59,958 bases of DNA, taken from positions 1-59,958 of the forward strand of contig JAGYJP010000008.1 of NCBI GenBank assembly GCA_018402075.1, read 5' to 3'. A program made the position numbers and the translations under genes. This stretch comes from Candidatus Nanopelagicales bacterium. Its GTDB lineage: Bacteria; Actinomycetota; Actinomycetes; S36-B12. Position 1 is the stretch's first letter; every line of letters begins with the position of its first letter. The notes below the pieces were generated by a model. That model did no database searches, was not told where the DNA came from, and was given only the letters and a program-made list of their open reading frames with translations. This document shows positions 33,875 to 42,632 of the stretch, in pieces.

Positions 33875-34951
33875 TCAGCCCTGAGGAGGGGATGTTTCAC
33901 TCTTAATCGCAACGATGAGTGCTTCGGCAACTTCCTGCGTTGAGGCGCTGCCACCCAGGTCCCTTGTCCGAGTGGCTGGATCCGAAAGGGTGCACTCGAT
34001 AGCGCGCATGATCCGAGCTCCCGTGTTCTCCCTCCCCAAATGTTCCAGCATCAGCACCCCGGACCACACCGCCGCTATGGGGTTCGCGACCCCGAGCCCC
34101 GCAATGTCCGGTGCCGAGCCGTGGATCGGCTCGAACAGCGAGGGGAAGTGTCCCTCAGGGTTGAGGTTTGCCGATGCTGCAATCCCCAAACTGCCGACGA
34201 TCGCCGCCGCCAGGTCGGACAAGATGTCCCCATAAAGATTTGATGCCACAATCACATCAAAGTCATAGGGTCGCAGGACCAATTCGGCCGCGAGGGCATC
34301 GATAAGACGCTTTTCTACCGTGAGTGAAGGGTATTCGGCGACAACTTCGGCGACAACTTCATCCCAGAATGGCATGGAGTGGATGATCCCGTTCGACTTG
34401 GTGGCCGAAGTGAGGTGACCCCGCCTCGCTGCAGCTTTTTCGCATGCAAAGCGCGTGATCCGCTCGATGCCCACACGCGTGAAGATGTCATTCTGCAGGG
34501 CAAACTCGCGTTCGGTCCCCCGCATGAACCTACCCCCCGATTCAGAGTATTCGCCCTCTGTGTTCTCGCGGACAATCAGAAGGTCAATTTTTCGACCCTC
34601 GGGCATAACGACCCTCGGGCTCAAGCCATCGAACATTTTGATCGGACGGAGGTTGACGTACTGGTCGAATCCTCGACGGATTGGCATGAGAAGTCCCCAG
34701 AGTGACACGTCATCGGGGACGTCTGGTCGTCCCACCGCGCCAAGATAAATCGCATCGAATTCAGATAAAATTTGCAGGCCATCTGCAGGCATCATGGATC
34801 CCTGTTCGAAATACCGAGCACATCCCCAGTCAAACCATGTCCACTCGATCGGAGATTCCCCATCCATCTGGACAGCAGTATCGAGCACGGCACCCGCAAC
34901 GGGTAGCACCTCGGCTCCAATGCCATCGCCTGGAATACATGCAATCCTCAT
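33875..34951 (-). CDS. Tartrate/D-malate dehydrogenase-like beta-decarboxylating dehydrogenase
   Basis: The 358-residue protein belongs to the isocitrate/isopropylmalate dehydrogenase superfamily. GAVGRPDVPDDVSLWGLL and FDQYVNLRPIKM are typical of the tartrate dehydrogenase/DmlA branch, and RENTEGEYSESGG is the substrate and metal loop. These enzymes use NAD and a divalent metal to oxidise and often decarboxylate D-malate, tartrate or related 2-hydroxy acids. It is divergent from the VOC protein, with operator site 9 between them. It could feed a four-carbon acid from sugar breakdown into pyruvate or oxaloglycolate. Confidence 0.87.
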   Translation of the reverse strand: MRIACIPGDGIGAEVLPVAGAVLDTAVQMDGESPIEWTWFDWGCARYFEQGSMMPADGLQILSEFDAIYLGAVGRPDVPDDVSLWGLLMPIRRGFDQYVNLRPIKMFDGLSPRVVMPEGRKIDLLIVRENTEGEYSESGGRFMRGTEREFALQNDIFTRVGIERITRFACEKAAARRGHLTSATKSNGIIHSMPFWDEVVAEVVAEYPSLTVEKRLIDALAAELVLRPYDFDVIVASNLYGDILSDLAAAIVGSLGIAASANLNPEGHFPSLFEPIHGSAPDIAGLGVANPIAAVWSGVLMLEHLGRENTGARIMRAIECTLSDPATRTRDLGGSASTQEVAEALIVAIKSETSPPQG

Positions 34952-35003
34952 GGCTCTTTGACTCCTTCATCGTTGACAACCTGACATATTTAGGCCATCA
35001 TAC

Positions 35004-35017
35004 TGGAATCGTTCCCA
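35004..35017. promoter_or_regulatory. LacI-family operator, site 9
   Basis: TGGAATCGTTCCCA (13 of 14) between the divergent tartrate-dehydrogenase-like gene (start 34951) and the VOC gene (start 35041). Confidence 0.72.
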
Positions 35018-35040
35018 ATCCATCAACCATGAGGACTCCC

Positions 35041-35502
35041 GTGCCATCGATAACCGGTTTCTTCCACGGCGGTATCACCGTCAGCGATATGGATTCGAGT
35101 CTCCCGTTTTACCACGAGGGGCTTGGACTGGAAATCGCCTGGGATCGCGTCCTGGACTCGGACTACCTTCGCACCGTGTTGGATCTTCCCCTTACTTCAC
35201 TACGTGCCGTTTATCTCACCATCCCCGGCGGTGGCTTCGTTGAACTACTCGAATACCGAGGATTGGAACGAATGCCTGCTGCGTCGCGACCCTGCGACCC
35301 TGGAGCCGGTCACCTGTGTCTCTATGTCGAAGGCATCGATGAACTTTGTGATCGCATTTATAAAATGGGTTACCGCAGTCGATCAGCAACCCCCGTTGAC
35401 ATAACAGCCGGTCCAAATGCCGGAGCGCGCTCGGCCTACCTCCTTGATCCCGACGGCTATCCCATCGAGCTATTCCAGCGTCCCGAGTTGTCCGGGGTTT
35501 AA
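35041..35502 (+). CDS. VOC (glyoxalase/dioxygenase superfamily) protein
   Basis: This 153-residue protein has the two-module VOC layout. Likely metal ligands are His in FFHGGITV, Glu in VELLEYRG, His in GAGHLCLYV and Glu in YPIELFQRP. GTG 35041 is chosen because GAGGA lies 5 bases upstream and the domain begins within a few residues; ATG 35029 is a possible alternative but has no ribosome site. It stands alone on the plus strand. VOC proteins include glyoxalases, epimerases and dioxygenases, so the reaction is not defined. Confidence 0.85.
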   Translation: MPSITGFFHGGITVSDMDSSLPFYHEGLGLEIAWDRVLDSDYLRTVLDLPLTSLRAVYLTIPGGGFVELLEYRGLERMPAASRPCDPGAGHLCLYVEGIDELCDRIYKMGYRSRSATPVDITAGPNAGARSAYLLDPDGYPIELFQRPELSGV

Positions 35503-35667
35503 AGGAGTTGGGCGTGTGCCGTGAGTTCGAGGCTCTCGAAACTGACTCCACTCCACTCGAAAAGTAATTGACAAGGCCCTTAACAATGCTTTTCATGCCG
35601 TTGTGACCGGCGGATTGGTCATGCACTAGTAAGTGGTGAGCAAGTGACCACACCAGACTTGTGGGTC

Positions 35668-36486
35668 TCAGAGCCAGGGCTGGGCTTCCCCAGGGCTTCC
35701 CCAGGATTTAATCGGAGCTTGAAGTGGGTCGCGGATCCAACAGAATTCACCGTTTCGTGGTGGTTGTTCATTCAGAAGTTCCAGAACGAGGTCAGTTGAC
35801 TTCTCGATTGGATCTCCGCCGGTTTCATCAACCCACTCAGCCCATGCGGAGTACGCCGCAGCAGTCGATCCAAGTCGCTCCGCCTGATTTCGAATATCAG
35901 ACCACATCTCCGTCTTGAGATCACCCGGATGGATCACATTTGCAGTGACGCCCGTACCTTCAACTTCCGCGGCAAGGTGCCTGGTGAACTGGTTGAGCGC
36001 AACTTTTGCAGTCCCATAGGCACTATTCAATGGACCCGGGGGGTGCAGGGCTGCCGCCGATGAAACATTGATAATTCGACCCCAACCTGCAGAGAGCATT
36101 CCCGGAAGAAATTCTCTGGTCGTCAGGTAAGAAGAAACAGCGTCCACCATGATGGTGTTTATCCATGCATCCGGGTCGGAATCGGATATCCATTGAATTG
36201 GACCGAAGGTTCCTGCCGCATTTACCAATATGGTCACAGGGCCAAGTGCACCCTGTATGTCACTCGCAGCCTGTTGAACTTGAGTCACCGAAGCCACATC
36301 AATGGCATAAGGATAAAAACCTCCCGGTCGACCCTGCAAAGTTTGCCTCAGAATCTCGAGTTGCTCGAATGAGCGAGACATGCCCGCGACCGTGACACCT
36401 TGATCAACGAGTGCCTCAGAAATCGCCCGACCCACGCCCCTGCTGGCCCCGGTTACAACAGCGACACGTCCATCAAGATCCACCAT
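35668..36486 (-). CDS. Short-chain dehydrogenase/reductase (SDR) 5
   Basis: This 272-residue SDR has VVTGASRGVGRAISEAL, LVNAAG, INVSSAAAL and the catalytic YGTAKVAL. Its C-terminal region is unusual: instead of the common GxxxxVDGG ending it has NGEFCWIRDPLQAPIKSWG. The ATG follows the stop of rhaM copy 2 with no gap, so the two are coupled. It is the last gene of the ABC system 2 operon and probably oxidises the sugar that system 2 imports. Confidence 0.88.
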   Translation of the reverse strand: MVDLDGRVAVVTGASRGVGRAISEALVDQGVTVAGMSRSFEQLEILRQTLQGRPGGFYPYAIDVASVTQVQQAASDIQGALGPVTILVNAAGTFGPIQWISDSDPDAWINTIMVDAVSSYLTTREFLPGMLSAGWGRIINVSSAAALHPPGPLNSAYGTAKVALNQFTRHLAAEVEGTGVTANVIHPGDLKTEMWSDIRNQAERLGSTAAAYSAWAEWVDETGGDPIEKSTDLVLELLNEQPPRNGEFCWIRDPLQAPIKSWGSPGEAQPWL

Positions 36487-36807
36487 TTAGTCGGCGTCTT
36501 TCTGAAGATGAAAGACCTCACGAAGTTCGCTCGAGTCGACAATGCCTTCAGCGTTGAACTCCATCAGAGGGTTCATAAGTTCAGCCCACCGATCGTGAAC
36601 TTCGGAATGCCACAGTCGATCCCAAGCCTGTTCATCGGTGATTTCCGAGTACAGGAACAGGACCGGATCCGATTCAAAGATGGTAATTTGCGCGATTCCC
36701 TGGGTCTGAATTTCATTGACTAATTCCTGCCAAATGGCGTCATGATGAGCTTTGTACTGCGCTAGACCGCCTGGCTTCAATTTCATGGTAAAGGCTTTTC
36801 TAATCAT
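36487..36807 (-). CDS. rhaM: L-rhamnose mutarotase-like protein, copy 2
   Basis: The 106-residue protein matches RhaM: MIRKAFTMKLKPG, the catalytic QYKAHHDAIWQELV, RWAELMNPL and the end LREVFHL. It is closer in its first residues to the E. coli enzyme than copy 1 is. It lies 58 bases downstream of the ATPase of ABC system 2 and directly before SDR5. It would supply the right anomer of the imported sugar to the dehydrogenase. Confidence 0.9.
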   Translation of the reverse strand: MIRKAFTMKLKPGGLAQYKAHHDAIWQELVNEIQTQGIAQITIFESDPVLFLYSEITDEQAWDRLWHSEVHDRWAELMNPLMEFNAEGIVDSSELREVFHLQKDAD

Positions 36808-36865
36808 TTTTCACTCTCCATAATTCAATTGACCTGATAACAACATGGCGAAATTCTATTCCAAC

Positions 36866-38404
36866 CTAACCACTATTAATGATGCTTAAGAGTTCCTCTT
36901 CTCCCACTCCAGTGACTTCGCCCACGGACTTTCCATCGCGAATTACGTATATTCGATCACAGACATTAACTAACTCGGCAAGTTCGGTTGAACGAAACAC
37001 AACTGATTTACCTTGCGCCGCAAGGTCACGCATAATGCGGAAAATCTCGCCTTTCGCACCAACGTCCACCCCTCGTGTTGGGTCGTCCAGGAGCAGAATC
37101 TGCGGTTTTATCTCCAACCATTTCGCTAGGACAACTTTCTGTTGGTTCCCACCAGAAAGTTCGTTTAACTTTGTATCGCCATCGGGCGCTTTTATTCCAA
37201 GTTCTTGAATCGCTGACAGAGCCATTCCATTCAATAGTTTCTTACTGAGAAGTGCGGGACCAGCTCCAATGGCACCCACGGAAACTTGCGCAACATTGTC
37301 GGTGATGCTCTTTTGAAGCATCACGCCCACTCCTTTGCGGTCTGCTGGTACATAGGCGATTCCTCGCTTCGCCGCTTCATGGGGACTTTTGGGTAGTCCA
37401 CCCCCATCGAAATACTCCGCTTCGGTGCTTTTCGCTGGAACCGCACCGAAAAGCCCCAGCAAAATCTCTTCGGCACCTGACCCCACCAAGCCAGCCACGC
37501 CAACGATTTCACCGCGACCGAGCGTGATAGAAACATCGGATACCTGCGTGCCTGTGGTCAAGTTTTTCACACTGAGGTCCACGGTCGTGACCGCTTCCGA
37601 ATGTGTTCGCTTCGCGTGTGACTGTTCAGCCAACACATCGCCCACCATGGCCCTGACAACTTCGGACATCTCCAGGTCTGAAGAATTTTTTGTCAGAACC
37701 TTCTTTCCGTCACGCATGACAGATATTTGATCGGATACCGCAAAGACTTCGCTGAGTCGATGGGAGACATACAAGATCGTTGTGCCTTGCTGCGCCAACT
37801 CGCGTAAGATCATGAGGAGTCGTTCACTTTCGCGGCCATTTAGTGCAGATGTTGGTTCATCGAGAATAATGAGTCGAGGTTCCTCTACTAGAACGCGAGC
37901 GAGCTCAACCAACTGACGTTCGGACAAACTCAGACTTGAGACAAGTGCATCGAGGGGGCAGTTCAAGCCAATTCGCTCCAGAACCGGTTCGGCAATCTGC
38001 GCCATTTTGCGACGGTCTACTAGTGGGCCCTTTCTCGGTTCATGGCCTGCAAAAAGATTCGCAAGAACAGATCGAGTAGAGAACAATCGCAATTCTTGGT
38101 GCATGATTCCGATACCGAGATCACGAGAGGTTTTCAAATCCCCCTGGTGCATGGACTGACCAAAAACTTCGAGTTCACCGGAGTCCGCCTTCAAAGAACC
38201 CGAAAGTATGTTCATGAATGTGGATTTGCCCGCGCCGTTCTCACCCACTATTGCATGGATGGAGTGCGGTGCAACATCGATGTCTAATCCATCAAGAGCA
38301 TGTACACCTCCAAACGACTTCCGTAATTGTCGTGCGACCACCGCCCGTGGGCGGCTAGGTTCAGCCGCCCACGGGTTAATGGAGTGATCACTGTTCTCGA
38401 TCAT
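36866..38404 (-). CDS. Ribose-type sugar ABC transporter ATPase, double domain (system 2)
   Basis: The 512-residue protein has two ABC domains. The first has GENGAGKSTF, LSLSERQLVELARVL and LIILDEPTSALNG; the second has the degenerate P-loop GLVGSGAEE, LSGGNQQKVVLAKW and ILLLDDPTRGVDVG. This matches RbsA/MglA-type ATPases. Its ATG overlaps the binding-protein stop by 1 base (TAATG). It drives the second sugar importer. Confidence 0.94.
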   Translation of the reverse strand: MIENSDHSINPWAAEPSRPRAVVARQLRKSFGGVHALDGLDIDVAPHSIHAIVGENGAGKSTFMNILSGSLKADSGELEVFGQSMHQGDLKTSRDLGIGIMHQELRLFSTRSVLANLFAGHEPRKGPLVDRRKMAQIAEPVLERIGLNCPLDALVSSLSLSERQLVELARVLVEEPRLIILDEPTSALNGRESERLLMILRELAQQGTTILYVSHRLSEVFAVSDQISVMRDGKKVLTKNSSDLEMSEVVRAMVGDVLAEQSHAKRTHSEAVTTVDLSVKNLTTGTQVSDVSITLGRGEIVGVAGLVGSGAEEILLGLFGAVPAKSTEAEYFDGGGLPKSPHEAAKRGIAYVPADRKGVGVMLQKSITDNVAQVSVGAIGAGPALLSKKLLNGMALSAIQELGIKAPDGDTKLNELSGGNQQKVVLAKWLEIKPQILLLDDPTRGVDVGAKGEIFRIMRDLAAQGKSVVFRSTELAELVNVCDRIYVIRDGKSVGEVTGVGEEELLSIINSG

Positions 38405-39576
38405 TAAGAGGATTCGTCTCCAATGGGCTTGAGTTCAGACTGCCAATTGGGAATCACACCCTCAACAAGGGGCTGGTAGTACTCCCGCGACAACTGTGGT
38501 GACGCGGAAATCTCAACCAGCTCGGCAAATGTCAGCGGAGGCAGCTCAAATGGTTCTTGAACACTGTTCTGCGTGACAATTTCCGTACCTGCGTTTAAGA
38601 ACGCAGGTGACGCGATATCAATGCCATTGCGAATTGCATCGACCAGCATGTAAACAGGTGCGTAACCCTGCATAAATGGGGTCTGACCAATCGAAACCTG
38701 AGCATCGCCTGATTCGATTGCGGCCAAGTTCTCAGCCGTGAGGTCGTATCCACCAGCTATGAATGGAGCATCTGGATTTGCCTTCTTCAATTTGCCAAGG
38801 CTCGCAATGTCAGGAGCACAGAGACCAATGAGGGCGACTGCATCTGGATTTGCCGAAAGCAATCCCTCCCACTTGGCATAGTTTTCAGCCGCATCCACCT
38901 TGACATCGAATGGACCAAGAACCTCTATGCCTGGTGCGGCTGCGAGACTCTCTTGAACACCCTTAGCGCGGTTTTCAAGAACCGGGAATCCTGGGAAACA
39001 GTTTCCAAGGATTGCCTGACCTGTGGCACCTGATCCACCAAGTTGATCAAGAATCGATTGTCCGAGAATTCGACCTGACTCGACTGATTTCTCACCAACA
39101 TATGGACCGTTAACGCCTACCTGTAAAAGGTTAAATGTCACGATCGGAGTGCCACCGGCGATTATTTGGTTCAGGCCTTGCACCATGGATTCGGATGGCA
39201 CCGAAATTGCGATACCGTCAACTCCGGACGCGATCAGGGCTTGCGCGGCCTTCAATTGAGCATCTGCGTCAGCACCGGCTGGACCCGTTACCTGGATCTC
39301 AACACCTAAGTCTGACGCTGCCTGCTCGGCGGCATCGATAATTTGTTCGATGAACGGATTGCCCACCACATGGGTCACGAAACCAATCGTGATTGGATCC
39401 TCAGCAGCTGCTGTCTCTTCTTCAGCTGGAGCGGTTTCCGCACTTGTTGCTGCTTCGGCTTCAGTTGTTTCTGAAGTCGATGTCGAACCACCACATGCCG
39501 CGAGCGCGACAAGTGATGCTGCCGCCAAGGTGCCAACAAAGGCACCCCTTAAGCCCTTCGATCTATTTCCTCTCAT
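38404..39576 (-). CDS. Sugar-binding lipoprotein of ABC system 2
   Basis: The 390-residue protein has a signal with lipobox VALAAC, then a Glu/Ala/Thr-rich linker and a PBP1-like domain (IGFVTHVVGNPFIEQIIDAA, AIAVPSESM-like region, GTPIVTFNLLQVG). GAGGAAAG lies before the ATG. It lies between the permease and the ATPase genes, a different order from system 1. It binds the sugar outside the cell; sequence similarity to the system 1 binding protein is low, so the ligands likely differ. Confidence 0.92.
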   Translation of the reverse strand: MRGNRSKGLRGAFVGTLAAASLVALAACGGSTSTSETTEAEAATSAETAPAEEETAAAEDPITIGFVTHVVGNPFIEQIIDAAEQAASDLGVEIQVTGPAGADADAQLKAAQALIASGVDGIAISVPSESMVQGLNQIIAGGTPIVTFNLLQVGVNGPYVGEKSVESGRILGQSILDQLGGSGATGQAILGNCFPGFPVLENRAKGVQESLAAAPGIEVLGPFDVKVDAAENYAKWEGLLSANPDAVALIGLCAPDIASLGKLKKANPDAPFIAGGYDLTAENLAAIESGDAQVSIGQTPFMQGYAPVYMLVDAIRNGIDIASPAFLNAGTEIVTQNSVQEPFELPPLTFAELVEISASPQLSREYYQPLVEGVIPNWQSELKPIGDESS

Positions 39577-39636
39577 TGATCTTTCCTCTCCTCATTTGGA
39601 TCCCTTGTGGATCCATCCGGTCACTCCAATTATTTT

Positions 39637-40629
39637 TTATTTTCTGGACTTTCTTCGTTGTGCCTTAACTAATTGGTCAATACCCACGGCAACGACAATC
39701 ACCGCTCCTGTTACAAAAGTGCTCCACACCGCGTCAATGCCGAGGAAGACGATTCCCGTGTCAATGACAGCAATGACCATTGCGCCCAAGATCGCTCCCA
39801 CAAGGGAACCGGTTCCCCCGGTGAGCGGGGTCCCACCAATGATGGCCGCCGCAATGACGGGGAGCAGGTATCCGGCACCCGTGGTTGGATCAACCGCTCC
39901 GCGAAAGGAGAGGAACAAGACGCCGCACAGGCCGGCCAAAAGTCCCATCAGGGCCGTTACCTGGATACGAACTCGAGCGACCGGAATGCCGGCTAAGCGA
40001 GCTCCCTCAGGGTTGCTTCCGAGGGCCGTTACCCGGTAGCCAAACCGTGAACGATAGAAGAGGAAACTCAAGAGAATAAAGGTGACGATCAAGACGAGAA
40101 TCAGAGGAGATACCGGGAAATCCGTCAGCCCGCCCATAAACTGGAAATACCCGCTGCTCGTAATTTCCGTTGGAGGAACAACTGAGCCTGATCGATTGAT
40201 CACGAGAGACAAACCCGCATACATGGATGCGGTGCCCAGTGTGATGATGATCAGCGGTAATCGGAAGAGCACGCTGAGGAATCCGTTAAATGCTCCAAGC
40301 ACGGCCCCAAGCACCAATGCGACAATTATCGCGACGGCGATCGGTAGGCCGGCGATCATTAAGAGTCCACCCACAACGGCCGTGAGATTCAGAATGTATC
40401 CAAATGAAAGATCAATCTCACCGGTTGCAAGCAGAAAAACTATCCCCATAGCCAAAATGGCAATTATCGTGTTGTTCGCCACCAAATTAAGCAGGTTGTC
40501 AATTCCAAGGAAACGTGGCTGAATCAGACTGACGAGCGCGATCAGAGCAATAAGCGCTGCACCAACACCAATTTCATCGGGAAGTCGTCGGCGACGCTTC
40601 TTCACACTGATGCTCTGATCGGCCTCCAA
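39637..40629 (-). CDS. Ribose-type sugar ABC transporter permease (system 2)
   Basis: The 330-residue membrane protein has the RbsC pattern: NLLNLVANNTIIAILAMGIV, GEIDLSFGYILNLTAVVG, VTALGSNPEGARLAGI and IIGGTPLTGGTGSLVGAILG. The TTG start at 40629 is preferred because GAAGGGG lies 6 bases before it and no better start is seen. It is the first gene of the operon permease, binding protein, ATPase, rhaM, SDR5. Operator site 10 lies 14 bases upstream of the start. Confidence 0.9.
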   Translation of the reverse strand: MEADQSISVKKRRRRLPDEIGVGAALIALIALVSLIQPRFLGIDNLLNLVANNTIIAILAMGIVFLLATGEIDLSFGYILNLTAVVGGLLMIAGLPIAVAIIVALVLGAVLGAFNGFLSVLFRLPLIIITLGTASMYAGLSLVINRSGSVVPPTEITSSGYFQFMGGLTDFPVSPLILVLIVTFILLSFLFYRSRFGYRVTALGSNPEGARLAGIPVARVRIQVTALMGLLAGLCGVLFLSFRGAVDPTTGAGYLLPVIAAAIIGGTPLTGGTGSLVGAILGAMVIAVIDTGIVFLGIDAVWSTFVTGAVIVVAVGIDQLVKAQRRKSRK

Positions 40630-40643
40630 GGCGATCCCCTTCC

Positions 40644-40657
40644 TAGAAACGATTCCA
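40644..40657. promoter_or_regulatory. LacI-family operator, site 10
   Basis: TAGAAACGATTCCA (13 of 14) just upstream of the ABC system 2 permease start at 40629. It is the rightmost site and marks the edge of the island; none was seen to the right of it. Confidence 0.75.
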
Positions 40658-40921
40658 GCAAGCCGACAGTGTGCCAGACTTTTGGCTCTTTTGGGAAGTT
40701 TCTGGGAAATCTTTTAATAATTGTTGCATTACGACCCAACCACTCAGGATTACTGCCGCGATCTATTACCGCTGGGCAGCTGGCTCAGCGCATTTTCGAA
40801 TCCAGGGTTTGATCACCACAGTTTCCCCCGACATCAACACATCAACCAGGATCACAATGAAAGGCCGTTTGTCAGGCCCCTGTGTAAATATTGTCACCAG
40901 GTAATAACACGAGGGGGAATC

Positions 40922-41143
40922 ATGCGACCGCAACCGAAACCAAAAACCTGCTCACGCACGGGTAAAAAACGCTGGCCCGACCACAAGAGTGCGGTTCAGG
41001 TTCTCCACCATGCCCGTATTTCCCGTACCCGCGCCGCCGAATTCGGCTCCGAATCACACCGCAGTGAAATCCGCACCTACCAATGCGATGCGTGCGGTGG
41101 CTGGCACACCACCAGCAGGGAATCCATGGCCCTGTCTGCTTAA
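40922..41143 (+). CDS. Small zinc-ribbon-like conserved protein
   Basis: This 73-residue basic protein begins RPQPKPKTCSRTGKKRWPDH and ends with a Cys-x-x-Cys-Gly-Gly-Trp-His block (YQCDACGGWHTTS). Similar short basic proteins with a C-terminal CxxCxGWH motif are, from memory, common and uncharacterised in Actinobacteria. GAGGGGG lies just before the ATG. It stands alone between the sugar island and the amine cluster and is convergent with the aldehyde dehydrogenase gene. A nucleic-acid-binding role is possible but unproven. The 264 bases before it hold no recognisable feature apart from operator site 10. Confidence 0.72.
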   Translation: MRPQPKPKTCSRTGKKRWPDHKSAVQVLHHARISRTRAAEFGSESHRSEIRTYQCDACGGWHTTSRESMALSA

Positions 41144-41167
41144 CGCACCAAATTGTTCGTCAATTAA

Positions 41168-42625
41168 TCAGGCTGGTCTAAACGAGTCGTGAGTGACCGG
41201 TTCACTGTGTTTGATCATGATGTGATGCGTCGATGTGTATTCCAAGAGGGATTCGTGGCTCATGTCTTTTCCGAACCCGCTGCCTTTGACACCCCCATGT
41301 GGGGCCTCCGATGCAATCGGGAGGTGATCATTGATCCAGGTGACACCGGCCTCAATGCGCTGGCTCACCCGCAGAGCCCTGGCGACATCGTTGGTCCACA
41401 CCGAACTCGCCAGTCCGTAGCGAGAGTCATTTGCCAGACGGATAGCTTCATCTTCGGACTCGAAGGGAACAACAACGAGAACCGGCCCAAAGATCTCTCC
41501 CTGAACAACTTCACTGCCTTGGGCTGCACCGGTAATGAGCGTCGGCGGATAATAAAAACCAGCTGCATCAATGAGTTTTCCGCCCGTCACAATATTGGCA
41601 CCAGCCTCGCGCGCCCTCTGCACCAAGCTGTCGACCCGCGCTCGGTGAACCCCGGAAATCAGCGGACCAATATCGGTCGTGTCCGCCCACGGGTCGCCAA
41701 CTCGAACCTGCGACATGGTGAACGCCACCGCGTCAACCGCATCTTGGTATCGCGACTGATGCACGTAGATACGCGTGGCGGCAGTGCAATCCTGTCCGCT
41801 GTTGTAGGTCGCACCAAGGGTCAGGGCTCTGGCCATCTGGTCTAGATCGGCGTCAGCGAAAACAACCGCGGGCGCTTTACCGCCCAACTCAAGGTGTAAT
41901 CGCTTCACGAATGGTGCGGCCGCTGCCATGACGGACTCACCCGCCGCCGTGGATCCGGTGAGCGAGATCATTCGAATTCCTGGTTCCGTCACCATGGCTT
42001 CGCCCACTTCATTGCCACCGCTGACCACACTCAACAATCCGTCGGGTAGCCCTGCCTGCTGCGCCAGTTCCGCGAGTCGAATTGAACTGCGCGGCGTCGA
42101 GGGCGCAGGTTTCAGTATCACCGCATTACCCGTGGCCAGCGCAGGCCCCACTTTCCAAATCGCCATGATGAAAGGGAAGTTCCACGGCGTGATCGATCCC
42201 ACGACCCCGATCGGTTGGCGCATCAGGAGACTGGTGAACCCGGTCGACAACTCAGCCGCGGCGGTGCCCTCGAGTGAGCGCCCCGCGCCGGCAAAAAATC
42301 GAAGGTTGTCTGCAGCGAATGGCAGCTCACCATCTTGGAAAACAGCCCGGGGCTTTCCGGTTTCATCTACCTCGAGTCGGGTAATCCCCTCGGACTCGGC
42401 TTCAATCAGATCAGCGAGGGTGAGCAGCACCCTGGCGCGTTCACCCGGCGTGCGGGCAGCCCAACCCGGCTGGGCCGCAATCGCCGCCGCAACCGCCTCA
42501 GCAACATCAGCGGCACTTGCTGTTGTTACCGAATCAAACACCTCGCCGGTGGCAGGGTTGGTGAGTTCAATAACCGGACCTCTGCCATCGCGGGTTTGGC
42601 CGTTGATATGCACGCCTTGGGACAC
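41168..42625 (-). CDS. NAD(P)-dependent aldehyde dehydrogenase (aminobutyraldehyde dehydrogenase-like)
   Basis: This 485-residue ALDH has SITPWNFPFIMAIWKVGPAL, the glutamate block LHLELGGKAP and the catalytic cysteine in YNSGQDCTAATRIYVH, the QDCTAA form typical of gamma-aminobutyraldehyde dehydrogenases such as YdcW/PatD. GTG 42625 is chosen because it follows the FAD-oxidase stop by 7 bases and the protein then begins like the family; the open frame extends further inside the upstream gene. It is the last gene of the polyamine operon and would oxidise the aminoaldehyde made by the FAD enzyme to an amino acid such as GABA. Confidence 0.88.
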   Translation of the reverse strand: MSQGVHINGQTRDGRGPVIELTNPATGEVFDSVTTASAADVAEAVAAAIAAQPGWAARTPGERARVLLTLADLIEAESEGITRLEVDETGKPRAVFQDGELPFAADNLRFFAGAGRSLEGTAAAELSTGFTSLLMRQPIGVVGSITPWNFPFIMAIWKVGPALATGNAVILKPAPSTPRSSIRLAELAQQAGLPDGLLSVVSGGNEVGEAMVTEPGIRMISLTGSTAAGESVMAAAAPFVKRLHLELGGKAPAVVFADADLDQMARALTLGATYNSGQDCTAATRIYVHQSRYQDAVDAVAFTMSQVRVGDPWADTTDIGPLISGVHRARVDSLVQRAREAGANIVTGGKLIDAAGFYYPPTLITGAAQGSEVVQGEIFGPVLVVVPFESEDEAIRLANDSRYGLASSVWTNDVARALRVSQRIEAGVTWINDHLPIASEAPHGGVKGSGFGKDMSHESLLEYTSTHHIMIKHSEPVTHDSFRPA

Positions 42626-42632
42626 TGTGTTC

